Assembly (NCBI GenBank): GCA_001516025.1
Contig: LOEU01000010.1
Location: 24,879-88,878 of the forward strand
Origin: a bacterium BRH_c32
GTDB lineage: Bacteria; Bacteroidota; Ignavibacteria; Ignavibacteriales; Melioribacteraceae
Reading direction: 5' to 3'
DNA length: 64,000 nucleotides
Positions 47,622 through 56,207 of the stretch are shown piece after piece. The translations under genes were made by a program, and so were the position numbers. The stretch's first letter is position 1. The number at the start of each line of letters is the position of its first letter. The notes under the pieces were generated by a model that was given only the letters and a program-made list of their open reading frames with translations, was not told the origin of the DNA and did no database searches.

Positions 47622-48545
47622 ATGAATTTATATACTGATAGTTCTATTATTGATAAAAATAAGACGTATGTTGTTACCGTTGGTACTTTTGATGGGGTTC
47701 ATCTCGGTCATCAGGAAATTTTAGCTTCATTAATCAATGAAGGGAAATTATTAGATGCTGAAACTTTGGTTTTTACATTTGAACCGCATCCAAGATCGAT
47801 TGTATCAAAGGATTTTAATTTAAGATTAATTACTACTTATTCAGAAAAAGCAGAGCTCTTTGAAAATCATGGCATTCAAAATCTTTTCATTGCCTCTTTT
47901 AATGAAGAATTTGCTAAACTTTCGTTTGAAGAATTTATCAAAAAATATTTTGTTGATAAAATTAATACGAAAAAAATAGTTATAGGGCATGATCACCGTT
48001 TTGGTAATGGTAGAAGCGGAGACGAAAACAATCTAAAACAACTTGGCGTAAAGTATGGTTTTGATGTTGAATCTGTCTCTGCCAAAATTATTGGAGATGA
48101 AATTGTCAGCAGTACTAAGATTCGGCATTATTTAGAAAGCGGAGATATTAAGAAGGCAAATCACTTTTTAAACAGGAATTATAGTATTTCCGGAATCGTA
48201 GTAGAAGGGGCTAAGAGAGGAAGAACTTTAGGATATCCTACTGCAAATATTAACGTACAAAATAGCAGAAAGGCAATTCCTGCAACGGGTGTTTATATTG
48301 CATATTCAACTTTAGAAGGGACTAAATATTCTTCAATTGTCAATATTGGTTTACGCCCTACTTTTACAGATAGTCATGAAGTTGTAATTGAATCAAATTT
48401 ACTCGATTTTGAAGGTACATTTTATGGCAAAGAGATAAAAATAGAATTTGTTGATAGATTAAGAGATGAAATTAAGTTTTCGAGTAAGGAAGAATTAATT
48501 TCACAGCTTAATTTGGATAAAGAGAAAGCAAAAAAATTTTTATAA
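47622..48545 (+). CDS. ribF: Bifunctional riboflavin kinase/FAD synthetase
   Basis: RibF, 307 residues, turns riboflavin into FMN and FAD. The N-terminal FAD synthetase domain (about 15-175) has the nucleotidyltransferase motif GTFDGVHLGHQ (residues 22-32) and IGHDHRFGNGRSG. The C-terminal riboflavin kinase domain (about 183-305) has GRTLGYPTANI and GVYIAY, with the late GTFYGKEIKIEFVDRLRDE region. It is the usual gene between truB and rpsO. Confidence 0.94.
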   Translation: MNLYTDSSIIDKNKTYVVTVGTFDGVHLGHQEILASLINEGKLLDAETLVFTFEPHPRSIVSKDFNLRLITTYSEKAELFENHGIQNLFIASFNEEFAKLSFEEFIKKYFVDKINTKKIVIGHDHRFGNGRSGDENNLKQLGVKYGFDVESVSAKIIGDEIVSSTKIRHYLESGDIKKANHFLNRNYSISGIVVEGAKRGRTLGYPTANINVQNSRKAIPATGVYIAYSTLEGTKYSSIVNIGLRPTFTDSHEVVIESNLLDFEGTFYGKEIKIEFVDRLRDEIKFSSKEELISQLNLDKEKAKKFL

Positions 48546-48555
48546 ATAACTAATT

Positions 48556-48578
48556 AATCCCGGAAAGGTTCTGGGATT
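48556..48578 (+). promoter_or_regulatory. Hairpin in the rpsO leader
   Basis: AATCCC-G-GAA, loop AGG, TTC-T-GGGATT: six pairs, a G-U pair and three more pairs in a 23-base element, 30 bases before the S15 start. No T run follows. S15 controls its own synthesis through leader structures in several phyla; this hairpin is a candidate, although it does not match a known class by eye. Confidence 0.4.
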
Positions 48579-48607
48579 CAATCGTAAAACAAATAAGGAG
48601 CAGTAAA

Positions 48608-48877
48608 ATGAATTTAACCAAAGAAGAAAAATTGGAATTTGTTAAAAAATTTGGTAAAAACGAAAAAGACAGCGGAACTGCCGAAGTTCAGATTGCGCTA
48701 ATTACCGCAAGAATTAACAAATTAACAGGACACTTCAATGCACACAAAAAAGATCACTCATCAAGACGTGGATTGATGCAGCTTGTAGGTAAAAGAAGAA
48801 GACTTCTCGATTACTTAATCGATCGTGATATTGAAAGATACAGAGCAATAATTAATGAACTTAATATTAGAAAATAA
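48608..48877 (+). CDS. rpsO: 30S ribosomal protein S15
   Basis: S15, 89 residues, four-helix 16S rRNA-binding protein that bridges to the 50S subunit. Hallmarks: [39 protein letters not shown] (spaced; HSSRRGL at about 56-62), [18 protein letters not shown] eight bases upstream of the ATG is the strongest ribosome binding site of the cluster. pnp starts 11 bases after the stop, the common rpsO-pnp pair. Confidence 0.97.
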   Translation: MNLTKEEKLEFVKKFGKNEKDSGTAEVQIALITARINKLTGHFNAHKKDHSSRRGLMQLVGKRRRLLDYLIDRDIERYRAIINELNIRK

Positions 48878-48888
48878 AAGGTAGATAA

Positions 48889-51012
48889 ATGGTCGTTAGA
48901 AAAGAAGTCGAGATTGGAAATAAAAAGCTCATAATTGAAACAGGTAAACTTGCAAAACAGGCGAATGGATCAGTTACAGTTCAGTATGGTGATACAGTAG
49001 TTTTAGTTACGGCGGTAGCAGGTGGAAAAAGAGATGATATAGATTTCTTCCCATTATCTGTTGAATATCGTGAAAAAGCATTTGCAGCGGGAAAAATTCC
49101 CGGTGGATTTCTTAAAAGAGAAGGTAAACCTTCCGATAAAGAAGTCTTAAGCGGAAGATTAATTGATAGACCAATAAGACCTTTATTTGCAGATAATTAT
49201 ACAAATGATACTCAGGTAGTTGCTTTTGTATATTCTTATGATAATGAAAATGATGCAGATGTTCTTGCTGCAGTTGGAGCTTCGGCTGCATTGACAATCT
49301 CCGATATTCCATTTCTTGAACCTATCGGTGAAGTTCGTGTCGGAAGAGTTAATGGTGAATTTATTGTTAATCCTACGGCACCGGAACTTGAATTAAGTGA
49401 TATTGAATTAGTGGTTGCAGGTACTGAAAGTTCGGTTATGATGGTTGAAGGTGAATCTAAAAATGTAACTGAAGAAGACTTACTAGCAGCTCTTAAATTC
49501 GCACAAACAGAGATACAAAAACTTATAACCGTTCAATTGGAATTGCGCGAACTTTGCGGAAAACCTAAAATGGTTGTCGAGCCAAAAGTGATTGACGAAA
49601 ATTTAGTTAAAGATGTTAATGAATTAGCGTTGGAGAAATTCAAAGTTATTGTTTCTGAAGTTCTTGCTAAAGAAGAAAGATCAGCTAAGAATAATGAATT
49701 AACAGAAGAAGTACTCACATCATTAGCGGAAAAATATCCGGAACAGGAAAAAGAGATTAAATCTATTCTTCATGATATGGAAAAAGATTTAATGCGTAAA
49801 AGAATTCTTGAAGAAGGATTAAGATTAGACGGAAGAAATCTTACTCAGGTGAGACCAATAGCGGTTGAATTAGGGATATTACCGAGAACCCATGGTTCAG
49901 CTCTATTTACCAGAGGAGAGACACAAAGTTTATCCACAATTACCTTGGGTACTAAAGGGGATGAACAAATAATTGATGGTCTTGGAATTGAATATAAAAA
50001 GAGATTCATCCTTCACTATAATTTCCCTCCATTCAGTGTCGGAGAAACCGGAAGATTTACCGGTATTGGAAGAAGAGAAGTAGGGCATGGAAATCTTGCT
50101 GAGAGAGCAATAAAATATATTGTTCCGGTTGATGAAAAATTCCCTTACACAATACGATTAAATTCTGATATCTTGGAATCCAATGGCTCTTCATCAATGG
50201 CAACTGTATGCGCAGGTTCATTAGCATTAATGGATGGCGGAGTGCCGGTGAGATGTTCAGTTGCCGGTATCGCTATGGGTCTTGTAAAAGAAGGTGAGAA
50301 ATTTGCTGTTCTTACCGATATACTTGGTAATGAAGATCATCTTGGTGATATGGATTTCAAAGTAGCAGGTACAGACACAGGAATCACTGCTATTCAGATG
50401 GATATCAAGATTCAAGGAATCTCATTTGAAATTATGGAGAAAGCATTAGCGCAGGCTAAAGAAGGAAGATTGCATATTCTTGGAATTATGGATGAAGCAA
50501 TTTCTACTCCTAGAGCTACAATTTCACAATGGGCTCCGACTTTACTTTCTACAAAGATTAAGACCGAGAAGATCGGTGCTGTTATCGGACCGGGTGGTAA
50601 AGTAATTCAGAAAATTCAAAAAGATTTTAGCGTAGAAGTATTTATTGATGAAGATGGAACTGTAAGAATTTCAGGTATGGATGCTAAATTAGCGAGAGAA
50701 GCGAAAGAATTCGTTAAGGCGTTAGTATCTGAACCGGAAGTAGGAAAAACTTATAGTGGAAAAGTAGTAAAGATAGCTGATTTTGGTGCATTTGTAGAAA
50801 TCCTTCCCGGAACTCAAGGTTTACTCCACATTTCGCAGATTGATAATAAGCGAATTGAAAAAGTTACTGACGTTCTTACAGAAGGTGATGTTATTAAAGT
50901 TAAGCTTTTAAGTATAGAAAACGGTAAATTCAGTTTATCGAGAAAAGCGCTTCTAAAAGAAGAGGCAGCTCAAGAAAAAGCTGAAGAAAAAACGGAAGAA
51001 GAGACTGAATAA
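48889..51012 (+). CDS. pnp: Polyribonucleotide nucleotidyltransferase (PNPase)
   Basis: PNPase, 707 residues, phosphorolytic 3'-5' exoribonuclease. Two RNase PH domains: the first (about 10-145) with GGFLKREGKPSDKEVLSGRLIDRPIRP (partly given), the second (about 320-540) with RTHGSALFTRGETQ, HYNFPPFSVGE and AGTDTGITAIQMDIKI. KH domain at about 555-615 (IGPGGKVIQKIQ), S1 domain at about 625-695 (GKVVKIADFGAFVEI), and an acidic Glu/Lys tail. Length is typical. RNase G, a functional partner, is two genes downstream. Confidence 0.97.
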   Translation: MVVRKEVEIGNKKLIIETGKLAKQANGSVTVQYGDTVVLVTAVAGGKRDDIDFFPLSVEYREKAFAAGKIPGGFLKREGKPSDKEVLSGRLIDRPIRPLFADNYTNDTQVVAFVYSYDNENDADVLAAVGASAALTISDIPFLEPIGEVRVGRVNGEFIVNPTAPELELSDIELVVAGTESSVMMVEGESKNVTEEDLLAALKFAQTEIQKLITVQLELRELCGKPKMVVEPKVIDENLVKDVNELALEKFKVIVSEVLAKEERSAKNNELTEEVLTSLAEKYPEQEKEIKSILHDMEKDLMRKRILEEGLRLDGRNLTQVRPIAVELGILPRTHGSALFTRGETQSLSTITLGTKGDEQIIDGLGIEYKKRFILHYNFPPFSVGETGRFTGIGRREVGHGNLAERAIKYIVPVDEKFPYTIRLNSDILESNGSSSMATVCAGSLALMDGGVPVRCSVAGIAMGLVKEGEKFAVLTDILGNEDHLGDMDFKVAGTDTGITAIQMDIKIQGISFEIMEKALAQAKEGRLHILGIMDEAISTPRATISQWAPTLLSTKIKTEKIGAVIGPGGKVIQKIQKDFSVEVFIDEDGTVRISGMDAKLAREAKEFVKALVSEPEVGKTYSGKVVKIADFGAFVEILPGTQGLLHISQIDNKRIEKVTDVLTEGDVIKVKLLSIENGKFSLSRKALLKEEAAQEKAEEKTEEETE

Positions 51013-51041
51013 TAGGAATTAAAAATTCCGAATAGAAAATT

Positions 51042-52103
51042 ATGACAATTGGAAACTTGAACTTAGGAACACGCTTGATACAAGCTCCCATGGCGGAGGT
51101 TACCGATTCGTCTTTTCGTTCCATAGCACGATCATTTGGTGTTGGTCTTACCTTCACTCAAATGGTCAGTGCAAAAGGAATTTTAAATAATGATTTTACA
51201 TCTCTAAGATACCTGTCATTTAGCCGTGACGAAAAGCCGATCGGCGTTCAAATATTAGGTAATGATCCGCATATTATTGGAGAGGCAGTAAAAGAGATTG
51301 CAAAATTTAAACCGGATGTAATTGATCTTAATTGCGGCTGTCCCGTTGATAAAGTAACTTCAAAGAAAATGGGTTCAGCATTACTCGAATATCCCGATTT
51401 GATTGGCGAAATAACCAGAAAGATGGTTGATAATTCGGGCGGAATTCCTATTTCAGTTAAGGTTCGTTTGGGTGTGGATAAAAAAAATATTAATGTTTTG
51501 AATAATGCCAAAGTAATTGAAGATAATGGTGCTTCAATTATAGTAGTGCATGCAAGGACAATGACAGACAGGTATGATATTGATGCTGATTGGAGCTGGA
51601 TTGGTGAGGTAAAGAAAAACGTTTCGATGAAAGTGATAGGTAATGGTTCTATCTTTACTCCTCAGGATGGCATTGAAATGCTTAAGCAAACGAACTGCGA
51701 TGGAGTAATGGTAGCGCGTGCATCAATAGGGAATCCATTTATTTTTTCCCGTTTTAATAGCTTATTAGCTACGGGAGAAGACCCCGGAATGCCATCAATT
51801 GAAATTGTAAAATCGGCTTTAATGACTCATCTCAAAATGCTATGGCGAGAGTATGATGAGATAAAAGCATTAGACAGGTCGAAAAAATATGTTATTTGGT
51901 ACTATCAATTCTATAATGGTATCAATGAACTAATCAAAAGAATTTTTTCTGCTAAAAATTATGAAAGATTAATTGAGATAGTAGAAAAGCACCATGAAGA
52001 TTTAATAAATCACAGATATTTAGAAGATACAACAAACTATAATGATCTCTTCAAAAAACGAGTCGTGTTTTGGCAGGATAATATAAATAGTGATGTAGCT
52101 TAA
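51042..52103 (+). CDS. dusB: tRNA-dihydrouridine synthase, DusB-like
   Basis: A 353-residue FMN-dependent Dus enzyme that reduces uridines in the tRNA D loop. The barrel starts LIQAPMAEVTDSSFR; the catalytic Cys is in DLNCGCPVDKVTSKKMGSALL; KVRLGVD, VVHARTMTDRY and GNGSIFTPQDG with VMVARASIGNPFIF follow; the helical C-terminal domain begins near 245. Overall similarity is to DusB, the form present in most bacteria with one Dus. It is embedded in a run of RNA-metabolism genes. Confidence 0.9.
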   Translation: MTIGNLNLGTRLIQAPMAEVTDSSFRSIARSFGVGLTFTQMVSAKGILNNDFTSLRYLSFSRDEKPIGVQILGNDPHIIGEAVKEIAKFKPDVIDLNCGCPVDKVTSKKMGSALLEYPDLIGEITRKMVDNSGGIPISVKVRLGVDKKNINVLNNAKVIEDNGASIIVVHARTMTDRYDIDADWSWIGEVKKNVSMKVIGNGSIFTPQDGIEMLKQTNCDGVMVARASIGNPFIFSRFNSLLATGEDPGMPSIEIVKSALMTHLKMLWREYDEIKALDRSKKYVIWYYQFYNGINELIKRIFSAKNYERLIEIVEKHHEDLINHRYLEDTTNYNDLFKKRVVFWQDNINSDVA

Positions 52104-52125
52104 AAAAAAGTTTTTAGAGAGTTTT

Positions 52126-53691
52126 ATGAGAAAAGAAATTATAATAAATTCTTCGACCGCACAAAATCGAGTGGCGATAATCGAAGATGGCAATCTTGTC
52201 GATTTCTTTGTTGACCATCCTGAAAAGCAGAGAATGGTCGGCGATGTATATTATGGCAAAGTAGCAAGAGTTTTGCCCGGAATTAGAGCGGCATTTGTAA
52301 ATATAGGTCTTAAGCATGACGCATTTCTTCATTTCTCCGATATAGGAGACCGTCTTGAAGCACTACAAGGAGTTTTTGATGATGACGATCCAGCCGATGA
52401 TGACGATGATAATGAAGACAATGAAAAAGTCGCTTCAAAACCACAAATTGAATTAAGCGATAAAGGAATTCCTAAGCTTCATAAAGGGCAGGATATTCTT
52501 ATTCAAATTATTAAAGAGCCGGTCAAAGATAAAGGGGTTCGTGTTACATCTTCTATCTCATTGCCTGGAAGATTCTGTGTAATGCTTCCGCACGATAATA
52601 AAATCGGTGTTTCTAAGAAGATAACTGATTTTAAAGAACGTAAAAGATTAAGGAAAATTGCTCGAGGTATATTACCAAGGAATTGTGGTTTAATAATCAG
52701 AACTGCTGCAAAAGATCAATCAGAAGAATCACTTGCCGGTGATCTAAAATACTTAGTAAAAGTCTGGGAGGAAGTTCAGGAAGAGATTAAAAAGAGCGAT
52801 CCACCTTCTCTTATATATAAGGACCTTAGTACTACAATAAGTGTAATACGCGATCTTTTTACTCCCGATGTATCTAAAGTTTTTGTAGATCAAAAGAAAT
52901 TATTTAAGGAAATTAAAAATTATGTACAGTTTATTCAACCTGCACTTTTAGATAGAATAGAACTATACAAAGGAAACGAACCGGTTTTTGAATCCTTTAA
53001 AGTAGAAGAGCAGATAAAAGTTTTAATGGGAAGAAAAGTACCTCTCCCGGCAGGCGGACATATTGTAATAGAACATACAGAAGCAATGGTTGTTATCGAC
53101 GTTAACTCGGGCAGATATGCAGCTAAAAAAGATCAGGAATTAAATTCACTTAAAACTGATTTAGAGGCGGCAAGGGAGATTGCGAGGCAACTTCGTCTCA
53201 GAGATATCGGCGGTTTAATTGTTGTTGATTTTATTGATCTTGAGGAGGATAAAAATCGTAAAAAGATTTACGATGAATTGAAAAAAGAATTTAAGAAAGA
53301 TCGTGCTAAAATTGCTATGTTACCGATGACTGAATTTGGTTTAATGCAGATTACACGAGAGAGAGTAAGAGAAAATATTCTCCAATCGATGAATGAAGCT
53401 TGTCCTTATTGTAATGGTACAGGGTATTTGATGAAAAAATCAAATATGGTTCATGATATCGAAAAATGGTTAATGCGTTATAAAAATCATGGTAAGTACA
53501 AAAAAATTAAAATTGTTACACATCCCTCAATGGTGAATGAACTTAAGAGGGGAGCAATCTCTACTTTATTGAAATTCCAGTTTAAGTATTTTGTTAGGAT
53601 TAAAGTGGTGAGTGACGAAAAATTAAATCCGCAAGTCTTTAAAGTTTATTCAGCGGAAACAGACGAAGATTTAACAGATGAATACGCATAG
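52126..53691 (+). CDS. rng: Ribonuclease G (RNase E/G family)
   Basis: RNase G, 521 residues, single-strand endonuclease for rRNA maturation and mRNA decay. The S1-like domain (about 37-130) is interrupted by an acidic insertion of 20 Asp/Glu/Asn-rich residues near 87-107, usual in this phylum. The DNase I-like domain has the metal-binding aspartates in VVIDVNSGRY and VVDFIDLEED; the zinc-link motif is CPYCNGTG near 431. No long RNase E tail is present, so it is G-type. Confidence 0.94.
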   Translation: MRKEIIINSSTAQNRVAIIEDGNLVDFFVDHPEKQRMVGDVYYGKVARVLPGIRAAFVNIGLKHDAFLHFSDIGDRLEALQGVFDDDDPADDDDDNEDNEKVASKPQIELSDKGIPKLHKGQDILIQIIKEPVKDKGVRVTSSISLPGRFCVMLPHDNKIGVSKKITDFKERKRLRKIARGILPRNCGLIIRTAAKDQSEESLAGDLKYLVKVWEEVQEEIKKSDPPSLIYKDLSTTISVIRDLFTPDVSKVFVDQKKLFKEIKNYVQFIQPALLDRIELYKGNEPVFESFKVEEQIKVLMGRKVPLPAGGHIVIEHTEAMVVIDVNSGRYAAKKDQELNSLKTDLEAAREIARQLRLRDIGGLIVVDFIDLEEDKNRKKIYDELKKEFKKDRAKIAMLPMTEFGLMQITRERVRENILQSMNEACPYCNGTGYLMKKSNMVHDIEKWLMRYKNHGKYKKIKIVTHPSMVNELKRGAISTLLKFQFKYFVRIKVVSDEKLNPQVFKVYSAETDEDLTDEYA

Positions 53692-53742
53692 ATTTATAAA
53701 AAATATTATTTACAATTATCAAATATATTTTAAGGTGACCAA

Positions 53743-54387
53743 ATGAAATTTTTTATTGATTCAGCAAATATTGCTCACATAAGAGAGGCGGCTTCTCTCG
53801 GTTTACTTGATGGAGTAACTACAAATCCTTCATTAGTGGCTAAGGAGAAAACTAACTTTAAGGAGCTTTTAGAAGAGATCGTAAAATTAGTTGATGGTCC
53901 TATTAGTGCAGAAGTTGTTTCCACAGACTATGCAGGAATGCTTAAAGAAGCAAAGGACTTAGTAAAGATACATGATAATATCGTTGTTAAAATCCCATTG
54001 ATTAGAGAAGGAATTAAAGCAGTAAAAACTCTTTCTGAAGAAGGTATCAAGACAAATGTAACTTTATGCTTTACTGCAACTCAAGCACTTCTTGCTGCAA
54101 AAGCAGGTGCTACATACATAAGCCCATTTGTAGGAAGACTAGATGATATTTCCACAAGCGGAATGGAATTGATTAAACAAATTGTTCAGATATATAAAAA
54201 CTATAATTATAAGACGCAGGTATTAGTAGCAAGTATTCGTCATCCATTGCATCTCATCGAAGCCGCTATGATGGGTGCGGATGTGGCAACTATTCCTTAT
54301 GATGTAATTGAAAAATTATTTAAACATCCATTAACCGATTCAGGATTAGAGAAATTCTTATCTGATTGGAAAAATTCAAACCAATAA
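53743..54387 (+). CDS. fsa: Fructose-6-phosphate aldolase / TalC-like transaldolase
   Basis: A 214-residue short transaldolase. The Schiff-base lysine is Lys83 (NIVVKIPL); other blocks are [50 protein letters not shown] (spaced over about 105-134) and VASIRHPLH. Enzymes of this size act either as fructose-6-phosphate aldolase or as transaldolase in the pentose phosphate pathway, and sequence by eye cannot separate them. AAGGTGA precedes the ATG. gcvT starts four bases after its stop. Confidence 0.92.
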   Translation: MKFFIDSANIAHIREAASLGLLDGVTTNPSLVAKEKTNFKELLEEIVKLVDGPISAEVVSTDYAGMLKEAKDLVKIHDNIVVKIPLIREGIKAVKTLSEEGIKTNVTLCFTATQALLAAKAGATYISPFVGRLDDISTSGMELIKQIVQIYKNYNYKTQVLVASIRHPLHLIEAAMMGADVATIPYDVIEKLFKHPLTDSGLEKFLSDWKNSNQ

Positions 54388-54391
54388 AAAT

Positions 54392-55474
54392 ATGAAAAAG
54401 ACAAAATTTTATTCGGCACACGAAAAAGCAAATGCAAAGATTGTTGATTTTGCCGGTTTTAAAATGCCCGTTCAGTATTCCTCAATCATTGCAGAACATC
54501 TTGCAGTAAGAAACTCAGTAGGTGTTTTTGATGTATCCCACATGGGCGAAATTTTTGTACGAGGCGAAAAGGCTTTGGATTTCGTTCAGCATATTACCGT
54601 TAATGATGCATCGGTTTTAATTAAAGGTAAAGTTCAGTATTCGGCAATGTGTTTGGAAGATGGAGGTATTATAGATGATCTTCTTGTTTATAAGATTTCC
54701 GATACAGAATTCATGCTTGTAGTGAACGCTTCTAATCTTGAAAAAGATTTTGCTTGGATGCAGAAGAACAATAATTTTGGAGTGGAACTATCAAACGAGA
54801 GCGATGATTATTCATTGCTTGCGGTCCAAGGACCTGATTCCAATAAAACATTACAGAAAATCACTGACAAGAAAATTGATTTAGAATATTATACTTTTAT
54901 GTTCGCGAATGTTGCCGGAATTGATATGATTTTATCCAGAACCGGTTATACTGGCGAATTGGGGTATGAATTATATTTCAAAGGAACCGAAGAAGACGCT
55001 CTTAAACTTTGGGATGCAGTAATGGAAGCTGGTAAAGAGTTTGATATTCAACCGGCAGGACTTGGATGTCGTGATTCATTACGTCTCGAAATGGGCTTCT
55101 GTCTTTATGGTAATGATATTGATGAAACTACTAATCCGCTTGAAGCAAGTCTAGCTTGGATTACAAAGCTTAAAAAAGAAAGTTTCATCGGAAAAGAAAA
55201 ATTACTTTCTGTAAAACAAGAAGGATTAAGGAGAAAATTAGTTCCCGTAATTAGTGATGAAAAAGTTTTTCCTCGTCATGGATATGATATTACTTTAGAA
55301 GGAAAAAAAATAGGTATTGTTACAAGCGGTGTTGTAAGCCCCGTTATTGATAAAGCAATAGCTATGGCTTATTTAGATTTCTCATTTACATCAGAAGGGA
55401 CATTAGTTAATTTTTCGGTTCGCGGAAAAGAAATACCGGCAAGAGTAACTAAGCTGCCCTTCGTAAAAAAATAA
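54392..55474 (+). CDS. gcvT: Aminomethyltransferase, glycine cleavage T protein
   Basis: GcvT, 360 residues, takes the aminomethyl group from lipoyl-H protein, releases ammonia and makes methylenetetrahydrofolate. Signature parts: FAGFKMPVQY, VFDVSHMGEIFV, YSLLAVQGPDS, SRTGYTGELGYELYF and AGLGCRDSLRLEMGFCLYGNDID; the C-terminal barrel ends with IPARVTKLPF. The other glycine cleavage genes are not in the window. comB follows one base after the stop, a tight pair without a known metabolic link. Confidence 0.95.
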   Translation: MKKTKFYSAHEKANAKIVDFAGFKMPVQYSSIIAEHLAVRNSVGVFDVSHMGEIFVRGEKALDFVQHITVNDASVLIKGKVQYSAMCLEDGGIIDDLLVYKISDTEFMLVVNASNLEKDFAWMQKNNNFGVELSNESDDYSLLAVQGPDSNKTLQKITDKKIDLEYYTFMFANVAGIDMILSRTGYTGELGYELYFKGTEEDALKLWDAVMEAGKEFDIQPAGLGCRDSLRLEMGFCLYGNDIDETTNPLEASLAWITKLKKESFIGKEKLLSVKQEGLRRKLVPVISDEKVFPRHGYDITLEGKKIGIVTSGVVSPVIDKAIAMAYLDFSFTSEGTLVNFSVRGKEIPARVTKLPFVKK

Positions 55475-55475
55475 A

Positions 55476-56198
55476 ATGAAAATTAACGTTCTTTTTACTC
55501 ATAATATTGTTGATGAATTTTATTTTAACGAAAAGACTACTGTAATAATTGATGTCTTAAGAGCTACTACTGTAATTAATACTGCACTATATAATGGAGC
55601 AAAGGAGATAATACCCGTAAGTTCGGTAGATTTCGCCGTTAAGGTTTCTGGAAGCGTTTTTGGTGGAGTTACTCTATTGTGCGGAGAAAGAAATACTAAA
55701 AAAATAGAAGGTTTCGATCTCGGAAATTCTCCTTTCGAGTATTCACCGGAGGTAGTCATTAATAAGTCGATTGTTCTATTTACTACTAACGGCTCTAAGG
55801 CGATAGTTAAAGCAAAATATTCAGAGAATGTAGTAACTTGTTGTTTTAATAATTTAGATGCAACAAAGAATTATTTATTAGATTCAAATAAAGATATTGA
55901 AGTTGTTTGTTCGGGAAATAATGGACATTTTAGTTTGGAAGATTTAGTATGTGCCGGTAAATTAGTTACCGGCATAGCTGTATTGATTGATGATGTAGTT
56001 CTTTCAGACTCTGCTACTGTAAGTATGGCAGTAGCTAAGTCTTATGGAAAAAATTTAAAAAAACTTTTACAAACTACTGAGCATGGAAAGGTATTAAAAG
56101 AGAATGGCTATGAAGCTGATCTTGATTATTGTTCAAAGTTAAATTCCGTGCCTATAGTTACTCAATTTTCATCGGGTGTAATTAAGAGGTTAAACTAA
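55476..56198 (+). CDS. comB: 2-phosphosulfolactate phosphatase (ComB-like)
   Basis: A 240-residue ComB homologue, the Mg-dependent phosphatase that makes sulfolactate in coenzyme M synthesis in methanogens. Typical blocks: VIIDVLRATTVINTALYNGA, LCGERNTKKIEGFDLGNSP, LFTTNGSKA and VCSGNNGHFSLEDLVCAG. Bacteria with ComB usually do not make coenzyme M, so the native substrate is uncertain; sulfolactate metabolism, including in spore formers, is one proposal. No other sulfonate gene is near. ftsK follows after nine bases. Confidence 0.9.
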   Translation: MKINVLFTHNIVDEFYFNEKTTVIIDVLRATTVINTALYNGAKEIIPVSSVDFAVKVSGSVFGGVTLLCGERNTKKIEGFDLGNSPFEYSPEVVINKSIVLFTTNGSKAIVKAKYSENVVTCCFNNLDATKNYLLDSNKDIEVVCSGNNGHFSLEDLVCAGKLVTGIAVLIDDVVLSDSATVSMAVAKSYGKNLKKLLQTTEHGKVLKENGYEADLDYCSKLNSVPIVTQFSSGVIKRLN

Positions 56199-56207
56199 AT
56201 AGATTAA

